Source of the DNA: Porphyra umbilicalis
Taxonomy: Eukaryota > Rhodophyta > Bangiophyceae > Bangiales > Bangiaceae
DNA length: 64,000 bases
Reading direction: 5' to 3'
Assembly: GCA_002049455.2 (NCBI GenBank)
Contig: KV918911.1
Coordinates: forward strand, 114,116 to 178,115
Made by a program: the position numbers and the translations under genes. The notes under the pieces are model-generated. The model saw only the letters and a program-made list of their open reading frames with translations. It was not told where the DNA came from and did no database searches. Below, piece after piece: positions 43,837-53,350 of this stretch (the stretch's first letter is position 1; each line of letters opens with the position of its first letter).

Positions 43837-45863
43837 ATGGAGGGTGCAGCTGCCGGTGCTGGAGGCGCCACCCCCTCTGACTTCCAAACTTGTGGTCACG
43901 GCACGCGAGGCAGCGACGGCCTTCTTATGCTGTACGCTGCTGGAGTTGGCCTCCCCGTGTTGGTCCCCGGCCCCGGCCTTCCCGCTCCCTCGTCATCGGA
44001 GTCCTTTCGGCTTGATTGCAGCACCGCCGTGCACGCGGCTGCAGTCGTCAAGGCAGCTGAGGGTGAACCCCCTCTCCCCTCTGGCGTGCACGGCGGGTCG
44101 GCTGATGTGCACCGCCGTGGCGGTGCCGGTGCCGCGGCGACCGCTCGCTTGCTCGTGGACGCACCGACGTCGGACGGCGGCGCCCCCGGCAGGGCAGCCG
44201 ACGGAGGAGCCGCTGTCGGCGCCGGCTCCCCGCCCCGTGGGGCTCCCAATGGAGCGGCCGATGCGCACCGACGAGGCGGCGACCGTGCAGCGGCAGCCGC
44301 TAATCCGCTGGTCGACTCGCCGCTGTCGGACGGCGTCGCCCTCGACAGGGTGGGCAACAATGGGATGGTTGGCGGTGCCGGCGCCCCCCCCCGTGGGGCG
44401 TCCGAGGGGGCGCCCGATGTGCACCAACATGGCGGTGACAGCGCAACGGCGGCCGCTCGCCCGCTAGTCGACTCGCCCTCGTCGGACGGCGGCGCCCTCC
44501 ATCGGACGGGCTATGGTGGGGCGGCTGGTGGCACCGGCGCCACGCACCGTGGGGCGTCTGACGGGGCACCTCATGCGCACAGCCAAGGCGGAGACGGAAC
44601 GGCCACGTCTGCTCGCCTGCTTGACAATGGAGGCGCCCTCGATCAGGAGGCCAACGGTGGAGCGGCTGGCGGCGCCGGCGCCCACCCACATGGGGCTTCC
44701 GACGGCGCGGCCCATGTGCAGCGCGACGGTGACGTCGTCAACGACACGGCGGCGGTACGAGGCTCTGGTGTACAGGGGACCCCGTCAAACCGTACGTCTC
44801 CCGGTGATCGCGGCCCCAGTCTGCGCTCAACGGTGCCGCTACCGTTTGTACGCAAGATGCGGCTTCACATGGACTCGTGTCCAAGCACCAACAAGTCTCA
44901 GTTCTTCTTCGGGGGCCTGGGTATGCTGCTCGCGTGCGGTATCGTCGACTGTGCGCAGGTCCTCTACATGGTCGTGGGCCATACAAAGTTTGGCCCCGAC
45001 CTCGTGGCGAGGTCTCTGGCGGGCATTTTCAACCGGTCGGACGTCTACAACCACGGGCAGCTCGTGCGACTGTTCCGAGCGTACGCGACTGCGGGCGCAT
45101 ATGACGAGAAGATCCTGCACACGTGGAAGCAGAGCACCTCAACAATCTTCACCCCCATCCAGCACATCATGTCGTATCGGTGCATCTTGCTGCTGGCCGA
45201 CGACGGACAAGTGGACCTCGGGGGCCCCGTTGCCACCCCCCCCCCACCTTTGAGCCATTCCCTGACCCTGGGCCCCTCTTTCTGGATGACGTCCTGATGA
45301 GGGAATGCACCAAGGCGGCCGCACGCGGGCTCCGGTCGAGCGTCTTCCCCGCGCTGCGTCGGGGTGCCTATCGGGGGATTGGGCGCGACGCGGTGGGGGG
45401 GCTCAGCGACGTCCCCAAGAAGACGATGCTGCTGCCGTCGGCGGTGACGTCCTATCGGTGCGTGCGGCTTTTCACCCGTCGTTCCACTGCGGACCCGCTA
45501 TGGCGTGAGCAGCGGGGCTGGATGTCGGCCACGTCGGTTGAGCAAGTCAACGCGGCTATCAACCACATCTCGCCGTACGGGTCTGAGCAGAGAAAGATGC
45601 CCTATGGGGCAAAGGCCGAGTCTATTGCCAAGATGTACGAGAAGTACGTGCCCCGTCGATTCGTACCCGACGACTACGCCGTCCCCAACACCGGCGCGAG
45701 CGGCATGGCGCGCGCCGTGTGGAAGCAAACTTCCTTATCACCCGCCGCTACGGAGCAGTCCACCAAGGCGGGTGTGGCGATTGCAGTGACGGGGGCCAAC
45801 GGCGACGACGGCTGCGGTGGTGCAGACATCCGCACCGCTGCGGTGCGCTCAAAGAAGATGTGA
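43837..45863 (+). CDS. Transposase subunit B: repeat region plus second half of DUF7869-type domain
   Basis: Starts at ATG 43837 (MEGAAAGAGG), five bases after a CTTCACAG that could be a 5'-UTR splice acceptor. Residues of about 85-300 are a tandem array of about 52-residue repeats. From about residue 340 comes the transposase-like part: LHMDSCPSTNKSQFFF (candidate catalytic D346), then YMVVGHTKFGPDLVARSLAG (D388). This equals the LHxDNxxGQNKN...GHTKFxPD second half of DUF7869-type domains. The frame breaks at a C10 run (45236-45245). The next frame carries convincing sequence to 45863 (SYRCVRLFTRRSTADPLWRE), and one extra C would join them (about 675 residues). The first half of the domain is absent here and is found in the convergent gene. 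Confidence 0.8.
44085..44740 (+). repeat. Tandem 156-bp (52-residue) coding repeats
   Basis: About four units of pattern GGAxxR..GGAxGAGxPPRGAxxGAxDxHxxGGD.A...A.PLVDSPxSD, in frame. Units have diverged, and the last ones are shorter. Confidence 0.8.
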
Positions 45864-46207
45864 TGGGTAAAGATCCATCATGCAAAGGTGCTCGCCGACC
45901 TGCTTCTTCGTGCCCCGTACAACGGACAGTTGCCGCGCCCGCTCAAGGACTGGGCGAGCATTGCGGCACGGATGCCACGAGAGGATGGCCTGCAGTGGGA
46001 GCCTGCCACGCTGAAGCGGCACGCCAGGCTCTTGGTCAAGTCGAGGGATGATCTGCATGAGTAAACTCGTCCTTTCTGTAGCGCCGACTGAGTTGCCGGG
46101 ACGACAAAATTCGAGAACACAACATTTGATCGAAGCCGTCGCCAAACAGATAAAACACCACAAAATGCACAGGGGGAGGAGGCGACCGCGCCAAACAATG
46201 AGAAAAG

Positions 46208-48397
46208 CTACTCCTCGGGACCGCATCCCGTCCGGTACACCGGGGGATCATCCACGCCGATGGTCGTCGAGCCCAGCAGCAAGTCGCAAAGCGTCGACAT
46301 CGTGTCATCCGATGACTTGGCCCCGCCCACCATCTCGCTACGCGTGTACACGTTGTTGCGGGAGAATCGCGGGCGTCCGTTGGCGGACCCGCAGCTCTCC
46401 GCACAAAAGATGTGGACGTAGTGGGTGTGGCCCGACATGAAGTAGGTTGGTCCAGGTTGCGGTGACTCGTTCCACACAGGCACGGACTTGTCTTGCTGGT
46501 AGTCTGACGAGACGTCAAACCAATCGTGACTGGCGGCGCGCACGAGCGCCTCCTGCTTGTCGTCGTCCACATTCACAGGACGCTCTGTGACCGTCTCGTT
46601 GATAGTATACAGCTCGTAGAACAGCACCGACAGGTGTCCGTACCGCTGCGCCGCGTCCGCCACGCATCTGCGGTGGTGCTGGACCGCACAAGCGGCCTCC
46701 TCCTCGTGCGCTTCGTGCGCCGCCTCCAGGTCAGCAATCGTCTGCTTCACTTCGGCGATGACCTGCTGCCTGTTCAGGGAGCCCTGGTCGCTCTGCTGCT
46801 CATGCCGCTTCAATACCTGCCGTGCGGAGCGCAGGTCGGCGCGCAGACACTCGCAGGTTGAGCACGCGTCGGTCTTGTGGGGGTACAGGGTCGTGTGCTC
46901 CTCCGACGGCACTGGCCGGCCGTCGACGCGGAGGGTGGACCCAAAGTACTCCTTGAGCCAGCGTACCGGCACCTCCCCGTTGACCTTGGCCTGCCCGGAC
47001 ACCGTGAGCGCCTCGATAAAGCCCGCCGAGAAAGAGTGCCGGGTAGAGTCGCCTTTCTCCTTGTCGGATGCCATCCGCATCACCTTCCACTTGGCGTCTA
47101 AGTAGTAGGCTGCCCCATGGTAGCGTCCGTTCTTGTCGGGTGTCCTGCCCGTCGGCGTTCTGTGGGACCGCACAAAGCTCACAAACAGCTCCCGCTCCGT
47201 CGATTTCATCCGGTTTGACGGTCGCCCCGAGAGGGCGTGATCGGAGTAGATGGCCACAACTTTGAAGCGTGCGTCGTCGGAGCTGCTACAGTAGAACTGC
47301 GACACGGAGAGCAGGCAGGTATCGGGTCGGATGATGCGCTTGATCAGGCCCTCTGAGTTAGGGCTGGAGGCAATCTCAGACTTGGACATGAAGATGACCG
47401 GCGTCTTGGCCGCCTGGACGGCCTGCTTGTGGCGCTGGGCGAGCCAGGAGTTTGAGACACCGATGAACTGGCGCGCACATTTCTCGTGCACGACCAGATT
47501 CCCTCGCCCGTCGTACAGCAGGTCCAGGATGAGCGTCCCCAAGCGCGCGTAGTTGTACACCATCTGGGCGCCCTTGCAATCCCCAGAGATCTCAGCTCTT
47601 CGGCGCTCTCGTGCAGTCCGCCGAGCCGGCGCCAGCCGGTCTGAAAGAGACAACAAAACGGATTGGCAGTTGCAGCGGCCGTTCGCGTCGATGGACATGC
47701 GGCTGGTACCCACCGATGAAGCCGCCTCGGAAGGACAGCGCGCCGTGCCGTTGCCGTACCTGTCGGGAAGATGCGGCCGCGCTCTCCCCTCCGCCAACAC
47801 CTTTTCGTCGAGGAGGCGGCGAGCCGGCCCCTGCACATACTTGCGCCGCTTCGTCACCCGCTTGGTAGAGTTGATGCCGGCTGAGTCGCTGCCGCTGCTC
47901 TCGTACTCGAGCTGGTAATCGGAGTCAGTGTCGCTGCCGTCCGTGAGGTCGAGGTCCTCTTGGGCACTCGTCCGACGACGGGTCCTTGAAGGTGACCCTG
48001 CGTCGCGGACGGACCGATTCGCGCAGCCACCTTCGTTGTCCAGCAACACGTCGGCGGAGGTCTGCCCGCTCGACCCGGCTGCGCCAGCGCGGATGATGGT
48101 CATCTCATTTAATGCGACGCTTGGATGGGCGGTAGCGAGTGCGGCAGGGAGAGCGGGTAGCGTCCCCGGGGCCGTTGCCGGGGCCGTCACCGGTGCGGGG
48201 AGAAGAGCCGGAGGAACAGGAGTGGAGAGCAGCAGCTCGAACCGCCTGCGCTGCACAGGCATAACGCCGAGTTGTTCGAGGTCGCCGGGCGTGACGAATG
48301 CTAAGTCCGACACCGTCTGCACCCCCAGCTCCTCTTCGAAGGCGACCAGGTACTTCTCAAACCTGTTGGTCGTCATCCAGTCCCGAAGGGACGCCAT
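46208..48397 (-). CDS. Transposase subunit A: SAM domain plus first half of DUF7869-type domain
   Basis: 729 residues from ATG 48397, one intact frame. Residues 1-65 form a SAM domain (LRDWMTTNRFEKYLVAFEEE, then DLEQLGVMPVQRRRFELL). An acidic/Ser linker is followed by a central part with WLAQRHKQAVQAAK and WKVMRMASDKEKGDS. A metal-binding motif HKTDACSTCECL lies at 507-518, with a coiled coil at 519-585. The last 103 residues (FDVSSD at 627, PQPGPTYFM near 646-654, YTRSEMVGGAKSSDDTMSTL) equal the FDxxQ...QPGPxYF...DE...GSNA first half of DUF7869-type domains. The protein stops exactly where the second half (D..NK, GHTKF) should begin. It faces subunit B tail to tail. Confidence 0.85.
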   Translation of the reverse strand: MASLRDWMTTNRFEKYLVAFEEELGVQTVSDLAFVTPGDLEQLGVMPVQRRRFELLLSTPVPPALLPAPVTAPATAPGTLPALPAALATAHPSVALNEMTIIRAGAAGSSGQTSADVLLDNEGGCANRSVRDAGSPSRTRRRTSAQEDLDLTDGSDTDSDYQLEYESSGSDSAGINSTKRVTKRRKYVQGPARRLLDEKVLAEGRARPHLPDRYGNGTARCPSEAASSVGTSRMSIDANGRCNCQSVLLSLSDRLAPARRTARERRRAEISGDCKGAQMVYNYARLGTLILDLLYDGRGNLVVHEKCARQFIGVSNSWLAQRHKQAVQAAKTPVIFMSKSEIASSPNSEGLIKRIIRPDTCLLSVSQFYCSSSDDARFKVVAIYSDHALSGRPSNRMKSTERELFVSFVRSHRTPTGRTPDKNGRYHGAAYYLDAKWKVMRMASDKEKGDSTRHSFSAGFIEALTVSGQAKVNGEVPVRWLKEYFGSTLRVDGRPVPSEEHTTLYPHKTDACSTCECLRADLRSARQVLKRHEQQSDQGSLNRQQVIAEVKQTIADLEAAHEAHEEEAACAVQHHRRCVADAAQRYGHLSVLFYELYTINETVTERPVNVDDDKQEALVRAASHDWFDVSSDYQQDKSVPVWNESPQPGPTYFMSGHTHYVHIFCAESCGSANGRPRFSRNNVYTRSEMVGGAKSSDDTMSTLCDLLLGSTTIGVDDPPVYRTGCGPEE

Positions 48398-49425
48398 GGG
48401 TGGGCACCAAAAAGCAGGAACACCAATGCCGCTGACGATGGGGACAGAGTGAGCAAGGGTGAGTTGGAATGGTCCTACGGAGAGGTTGGCAGTAGGGTAG
48501 CGCGTCGTGCCCCATATTAACTACGCGGGGGCACCCCGCATGAAGCACGCATCCACACGTACCCGGAAAGCGTCTCATCGACGGAAACCAGCTGAGAGAG
48601 GGCTGGTGGGCGCCGACCATCTGAGAGTCACGCGGCGCGCATCGTGCGTGCAGCGGGCTGGGCTGCTGCCAGTGCAAAGAGCGAAACTGGCCGACAGGCG
48701 TGCCGCACCGACACATAACGGCCGGCGGGAAAGGTGCAGAGACGTCCCCCGTGTCGGCAGGTGCAGCTAGAGCTGCCATCCACGCAAGCACAGCCAGCAC
48801 GAAGCGAAACGCATAGGTCAGAGCGCCAGACCACCAACACGAAACGGCCGGCAGGAGCCCTGAGGCATACAACGGGACGCTGACAGGCGTCAGCACAGCA
48901 CGCAGTCCCCGGGTCTCAGAGTACAGTACCACTGCGATCACAGAGCCCGGCGGTGGGCGCCACGAGGCCATCACTGACCCAACTCTACAACACGAGGCAC
49001 CTAAAGCGAAGTCTCGACCGAAGAGCTTGCCTACGGCTCGCCGAGCAGTGAGACAGGGGACAGCAGCCAGGCACCAGTGCCGGCCCCGAGGCCATTCTCC
49101 CGTCGTACCTGACCCGGACGGCTCGTGGCGTGTCGCTCGATGGTGGAACGTGAACAGTCGGTGGAGGAGAGAGGAGGTATCACCAACCACCAGACAGGCA
49201 GCCGTCGCCTGACACGGCGGCGTGTCCGACGAGACGTGGCTGCCCCATGCGCTCGATGGCGAGGTGGAGCGGCACGCGCTCACTGGCGTGGGGCCTGGAT
49301 CAGGCCAGTCTGTTGACAGGCGCAATGCACCCCCCCCTGTTGGTCGCTGGGGGAACGTCGCCTCAAACGACTTTTGGATGCACAATCTTCAAAGCCCTGT
49401 ATCTCGGCTCGACCGACCTCAATTG
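48398..49425 (-). other. Long leader of transposase subunit A gene
   Basis: About 1 kb between the subunit A start codon and the right terminus. A minus-strand open frame crosses it (48357-49385) in a different phase from the SAM protein and has no recognised domain. It likely holds the promoter and 5' UTR. Confidence 0.4.
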
Positions 49426-49454
49426 CAATGAGGATTCTATCGTAAGGCGCCACA
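49426..49454 (-). repeat. Right terminal inverted repeat of 6.3-kb transposon
   Basis: 29 bp, complement of the left terminus with two mismatches. Followed by GAT. Confidence 0.9.
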
Positions 49455-49658
49455 GATCGTGATGATACATCGAGATGTAAGGCAGCGTGGGCGTCCAATC
49501 CAGACTCCGGCGTCGGCGGCCCTCCATCGCGCAGTAGACCATGGACACGGTATTGTATCACCGACCGCCGAGAGCGCTACGACGGCTTTGCTAGTCCCTC
49601 CTCGTGAACGTCCCACAAAAAAGTCCGCCCCGCCCCACAAGACCCCCTCATTCCCCAT

Positions 49659-51439
49659 CTACGCCGCCACCTCTGGCTCTACCCACGTGACCACCGCGTG
49701 CTCCATCAGCACGTCCATCACCACCTTGCGCTCCAGGTGCGCCCGGATGCGGTCCCGCACGGCCTCCTCATCTTCCATCGGGGCGCCCTTGAGTGCCAGC
49801 CGCGCGAGTTCCACCTGATCCTCCACGTCTGCTGGGTCGGCGGCCAGCCCCTCCGCCGCCGCCACGGCCGCGAGCGCGAAGTTGAGCGCCAAGGTCTGCT
49901 CGACCCCCGCCCGCGCGCCAGTCTTATACAGCTCGTAGCGCTCCGGGGTTACCATCGCGGCCCACTCATCGGGCGGCACCGTGCCTTGCTCCTTGAGGGC
50001 GGTGAGCATGCGGCCAAAGCGGCGGCGGACGCCCTCCTCCACGAGCGTTTCAGGCACGTCCACGGCGGCCACGCCGACCAGAGCGTCTTCGACCGCCGAC
50101 GCGACGGCTTCCGCCTCGGTGACGGTGGCTTCGGCGGCGAGCGAGCCGCGGATGGACGTTCGCAACTCGTCGAGCGTCTTGGCCGGCGGCGCGACCGCCG
50201 CCGCAAACGAGTCGTCGAGCGGTGGCAGCACCGCCTTGGTGACCGCCAGGAGCTTGACGTCAAAGACGGCGGCGACGCCGCGGAGCTCCACCCGCCCGGC
50301 CGTCGGTGGGAAAACGACTTCGGCCACCCCCGTCTCGCCAATGCGCAGGCCGAGGACGGCGTCGACAAAGGCGGCCATGCCGCCGCCGGGTGTCAACACC
50401 AATTCCATCGGCTCCCCGTCGCCAATACCGTCGGGTAGGGGCGGCCCGCGGCTGCCATCGGGCGCGCGTACGTAGCCGGCGAGTTCGACGACCGCCCCGC
50501 CGCCGGCGACAGCTACATCCCCATCGGCGGGCACGTACGTGGCTTCTTGGGCGCGGAGCATGGCCAGCGCTTGCTCCACTGCCGCGTCGGACGCAGAGTG
50601 GCCCGAGGCAGACCCACGGGGAACGCTCACGGTGAGCCCCCGGTGAGGGCCCGTCAGTGTCGCCACCGGCCACACGTCCATGGTCACGGTAAAAGCCAGC
50701 GGGGCGGTCGGAGTGAAGGCGGCCACGATTGCCGCTGCGTCGTCGTCGTCGCCTAACCGCACCTGCCCGATGGGGGTGAGCGACAGCTCGGCGAGAGCGG
50801 CGGGGACGGCGGAAGAGATGACGCGGCCAACGGAGGCGGACGCGAGGGCGGCTGCGCCAAACGCCGACGTGACCGCGTCGACAGTGGAGGGGGTGGGGAG
50901 GTCGCCTTCGAGCGCCAGCTCCTGGATCGCCTGTGGGAAGGTGGGGGTTCGGGGGGGAGACAGACACACACGGAGCTGTCATAGCAGATGCAAAGTTAGC
51001 ATCAACCCAAGCAACGTCACGCCAGCAGCTCGCCTAGTGTGCAAACAACGGTGCAGGCTGCATCGCGACGGTCATAAAAAAAAAAAAATCATCACGCAGC
51101 TTTGTAGAGCACTGTACGTACCGCCTCGTAGGCCGCCGTCACTTCGTCGGCCGACACGGAGATGTCCACCTGCACCTGCGAGGCGGGGAGCTTGGTAGAC
51201 TGCAGCGATAGCGCCATACAAACCCCAGACGCACCAGAATGGGTGGCTTCAGCGGAGCGTAGCCGATGCCTCGCATGTTCGGCCGCAACCGGGAGCGGCA
51301 GCAACTGCCGCCGCCGCGCGTCGCCGACAAGAAACTGGTAGGCGAACTGACCCGTGCAGACAGCGGTGGCATTCCTGCGACCTCTACACAGCGACAAAAG
51401 CGCAGCCGGTACAAACGCACACTTCCTTGGAGGGGCCAT
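49659..51439 (-). CDS. Trigger factor, probably plastid-targeted (two exons)
   Basis: Exon 1 is 51439-51122. A GTACGT donor at 51121 and a CCTTCCCACAG acceptor ending at 50931 bound a 191-bp phase-0 intron with an A13 run. Exon 2 is 50930-49659, for 529 residues. The N-terminal domain begins SQVQVDISVSADEVTAAYEA. The FKBP-like PPIase part follows (VELAGYVRAPDGSRGPPLPD, later GLRIGETGVAEVVFPP). The C-terminal chaperone arms are helical (LDELRTSIRGSLAAEATVTE to the VVMDVLMEHAVVTWVEP end). The leader MAPPRKCAFVPAALL with an early Phe resembles red-algal transit peptides. The ribosome-docking GFRxGK signature expected after AAYEA is not visible (AIQELALEGDLPTPSTVDAV instead). Stop TAG. Confidence 0.85.
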
Positions 51440-53350
51440 GATGGAAGCAAGAGAGGTGTCAATGCATTCAGAGTGTGCGAAGGAGGATTGCCGGCGTATC
51501 GCGTGGGCGATGCGGCGTCGGTAGGGAGCTCGGGATGAAGAGGACCGTCCAGCATGCGAACTAACGGATCACAGCCTGTGGACTTCTGGGGATACTTAAG
51601 ATAGCATGGAAATAATACACTTCCTAAACGAGGAGCTTTGCCGCTGGCATCTTGGGATGACACGTGGTGCGGCCCGTGTGGTCCACTCCCCTTGTCGCAC
51701 GACGCATGCGACGGACGGGCGTGGGCGGCGGATGGGCACGACCTGTCTGGCGTGTCGCTCGTTGGCTGTCCCTACGACGGGCCCCATTGTCGGCCCATTG
51801 GCTCTTGTTGTGCTTCCTGGTCTTCCTTCTACCGCTCCCTTGTTTTCCTGGCATGCCCCTGCTGGCCTGGCCCTTGCCCCGAAACTGATTGCCTACCTGT
51901 TGCCGTCTGCGTCCTCGTGGCTGCCGTGTTCGGTCACCGGTGGACCCGCCGGTGCCGTTTGAAACGGACAGGACGGCGTCCACGGTGGTGCTGCCACTGC
52001 GTCAAGGGCCGAGCGTGGAGTGGCGGGCTGAACAGGGTACCAGTAAACGCTTCCCTGGGTGCTCGCCGTCGGGCGGGCCGCACCGATCGATCAACTTGCG
52101 GACCCCATTGTAGCTGTGCCGGTGACGGCTCTGGGTGCTGTGGAGGACGGCGCCTCGGCGCCCGTCAGCGGCGTCAACTCACTTCCCCGCCGACGCTCGT
52201 CGCCCGCTGGCTGTCACCACCCCACTCCTCAAGACACTGGACGCGAGTGCAGCTCCGTCCATGCCCGCTTACCCCAAGAAGTCGTTTGAGAGTCTACTGT
52301 CTGATTGTGTATCGCTGCTATCCGTATTCGAGTTGTGGGTCTCTAGGAGCCTTCTAGCGCGGTGCTGTTGGAGAACACGCGTCTTGCTCGCGGTGCGGTC
52401 GCCGGTTTGGTCGGACCACGCTGGCGTAACGTTGACATCCGCGAAGCACCGTGACGCAACCGCCTCGCCGACTGTACCTTCCGAATACGGCAAGCGTGTG
52501 GTGTTCCGCCGCCCTTTCCTCACGTGGGTCGTCTGTCGGGCAAGGAGGTGGACTCGAGTGCGGCCTCCGGATTCGACTTCGTGTGTACTGTGTCCTCGGG
52601 TGCTGGTCTGCTTCTGTTGCTGCTCGTCTTGCTCTTGCCCGAACCTTTGCTATTTGCCCTTGATAAGCGCCCGGCATCCTACTTCCTGGCTGGGCTACTG
52701 TACAGCTGCCCACCAGCGTCACAGCGTTCGGCCCGACGACGGGGCCTCACCACCGGTGCTCATCCGCCCGCATCACCGACAAGTGTGCTGTGTCGTGCGC
52801 CATCGCCTTCGTGCTGTAGCCGCTAGCGGCCTGAGTCTGCGCTCTCGGCTGTTTGCCTCCACCAGGGCGGCGGCACGGCTTGTGTCTGCTCTGGACATCG
52901 GCCGTGTCGTTGCGGTGTCAGACGTTGGTGGTATCGTTGCTTTGTCGCCGCTTGCCGCTTTGACCGTGGCCGACTGTACCTCGATCGTTGATTCCGCCCT
53001 GCTCCGCTGCAGGAGCGCGCGTACAACGTGCTGCCGGTGGATTGACGCAAGGACTGCTCGCGCCACTTGTCGCGGCGTGCACCCTTCCGCCGTGCTCTCG
53101 AGAGACCTCCCGGTTTGTTTGCCTGTTTGACAGTCCGTTGTTTCTGTGTGCTGGCCTCTTGTTTGTCATTCCGGAGGCCTTTTGCCTGCTCCACTGACCG
53201 TACGGGTACGCGTGCTCTTCAGTGACGCGTGGCTGGTACCACGTACGTACGCCTCGCTTTCCGTCGTGTGTTGCTCCTACGAATTTGCTTGTCTTTTTTT
53301 GCGGTGCGCTTGGTGGACCTCGGTCGCGGCACGCCACCGTAACGGTCGCG
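51440..53350. other. Divergent intergenic region
   Basis: Separates the trigger factor (-) and SAC3-like (+) genes, so it should contain both promoters. It is pyrimidine-rich on the plus strand. Frames (for example 52135-53130 +) have no recognised domain. No TATA-like element could be assigned. Confidence 0.45.

Larger units (their letters stand above)
43164..49454. mobile_element. 6.3-kb DNA transposon with convergent split-transposase genes
   Basis: 29-bp inverted termini begin TGTGGCGC and share ACGATAGAATCCTCATTG, with two mismatches. GAT directly flanks both ends (43161-43163 and 49455-49457), an apparent 3-bp target duplication. Inside lie two convergent genes (43837-45863 plus, 46208-48397 minus), 344 bp apart, and a long leader (48398-49425). 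The two proteins match complementary halves of a DUF7869-type transposase domain. The element separates the sulfotransferase gene from the trigger-factor gene. Confidence 0.85.

Noticed and set aside
48357-49385. 342-codon minus-strand frame as a third transposon gene
   Set aside because: Overlaps the start of the SAM-domain gene in another phase, no domain, Cys/Ser/Pro-rich noise. More likely leader sequence.
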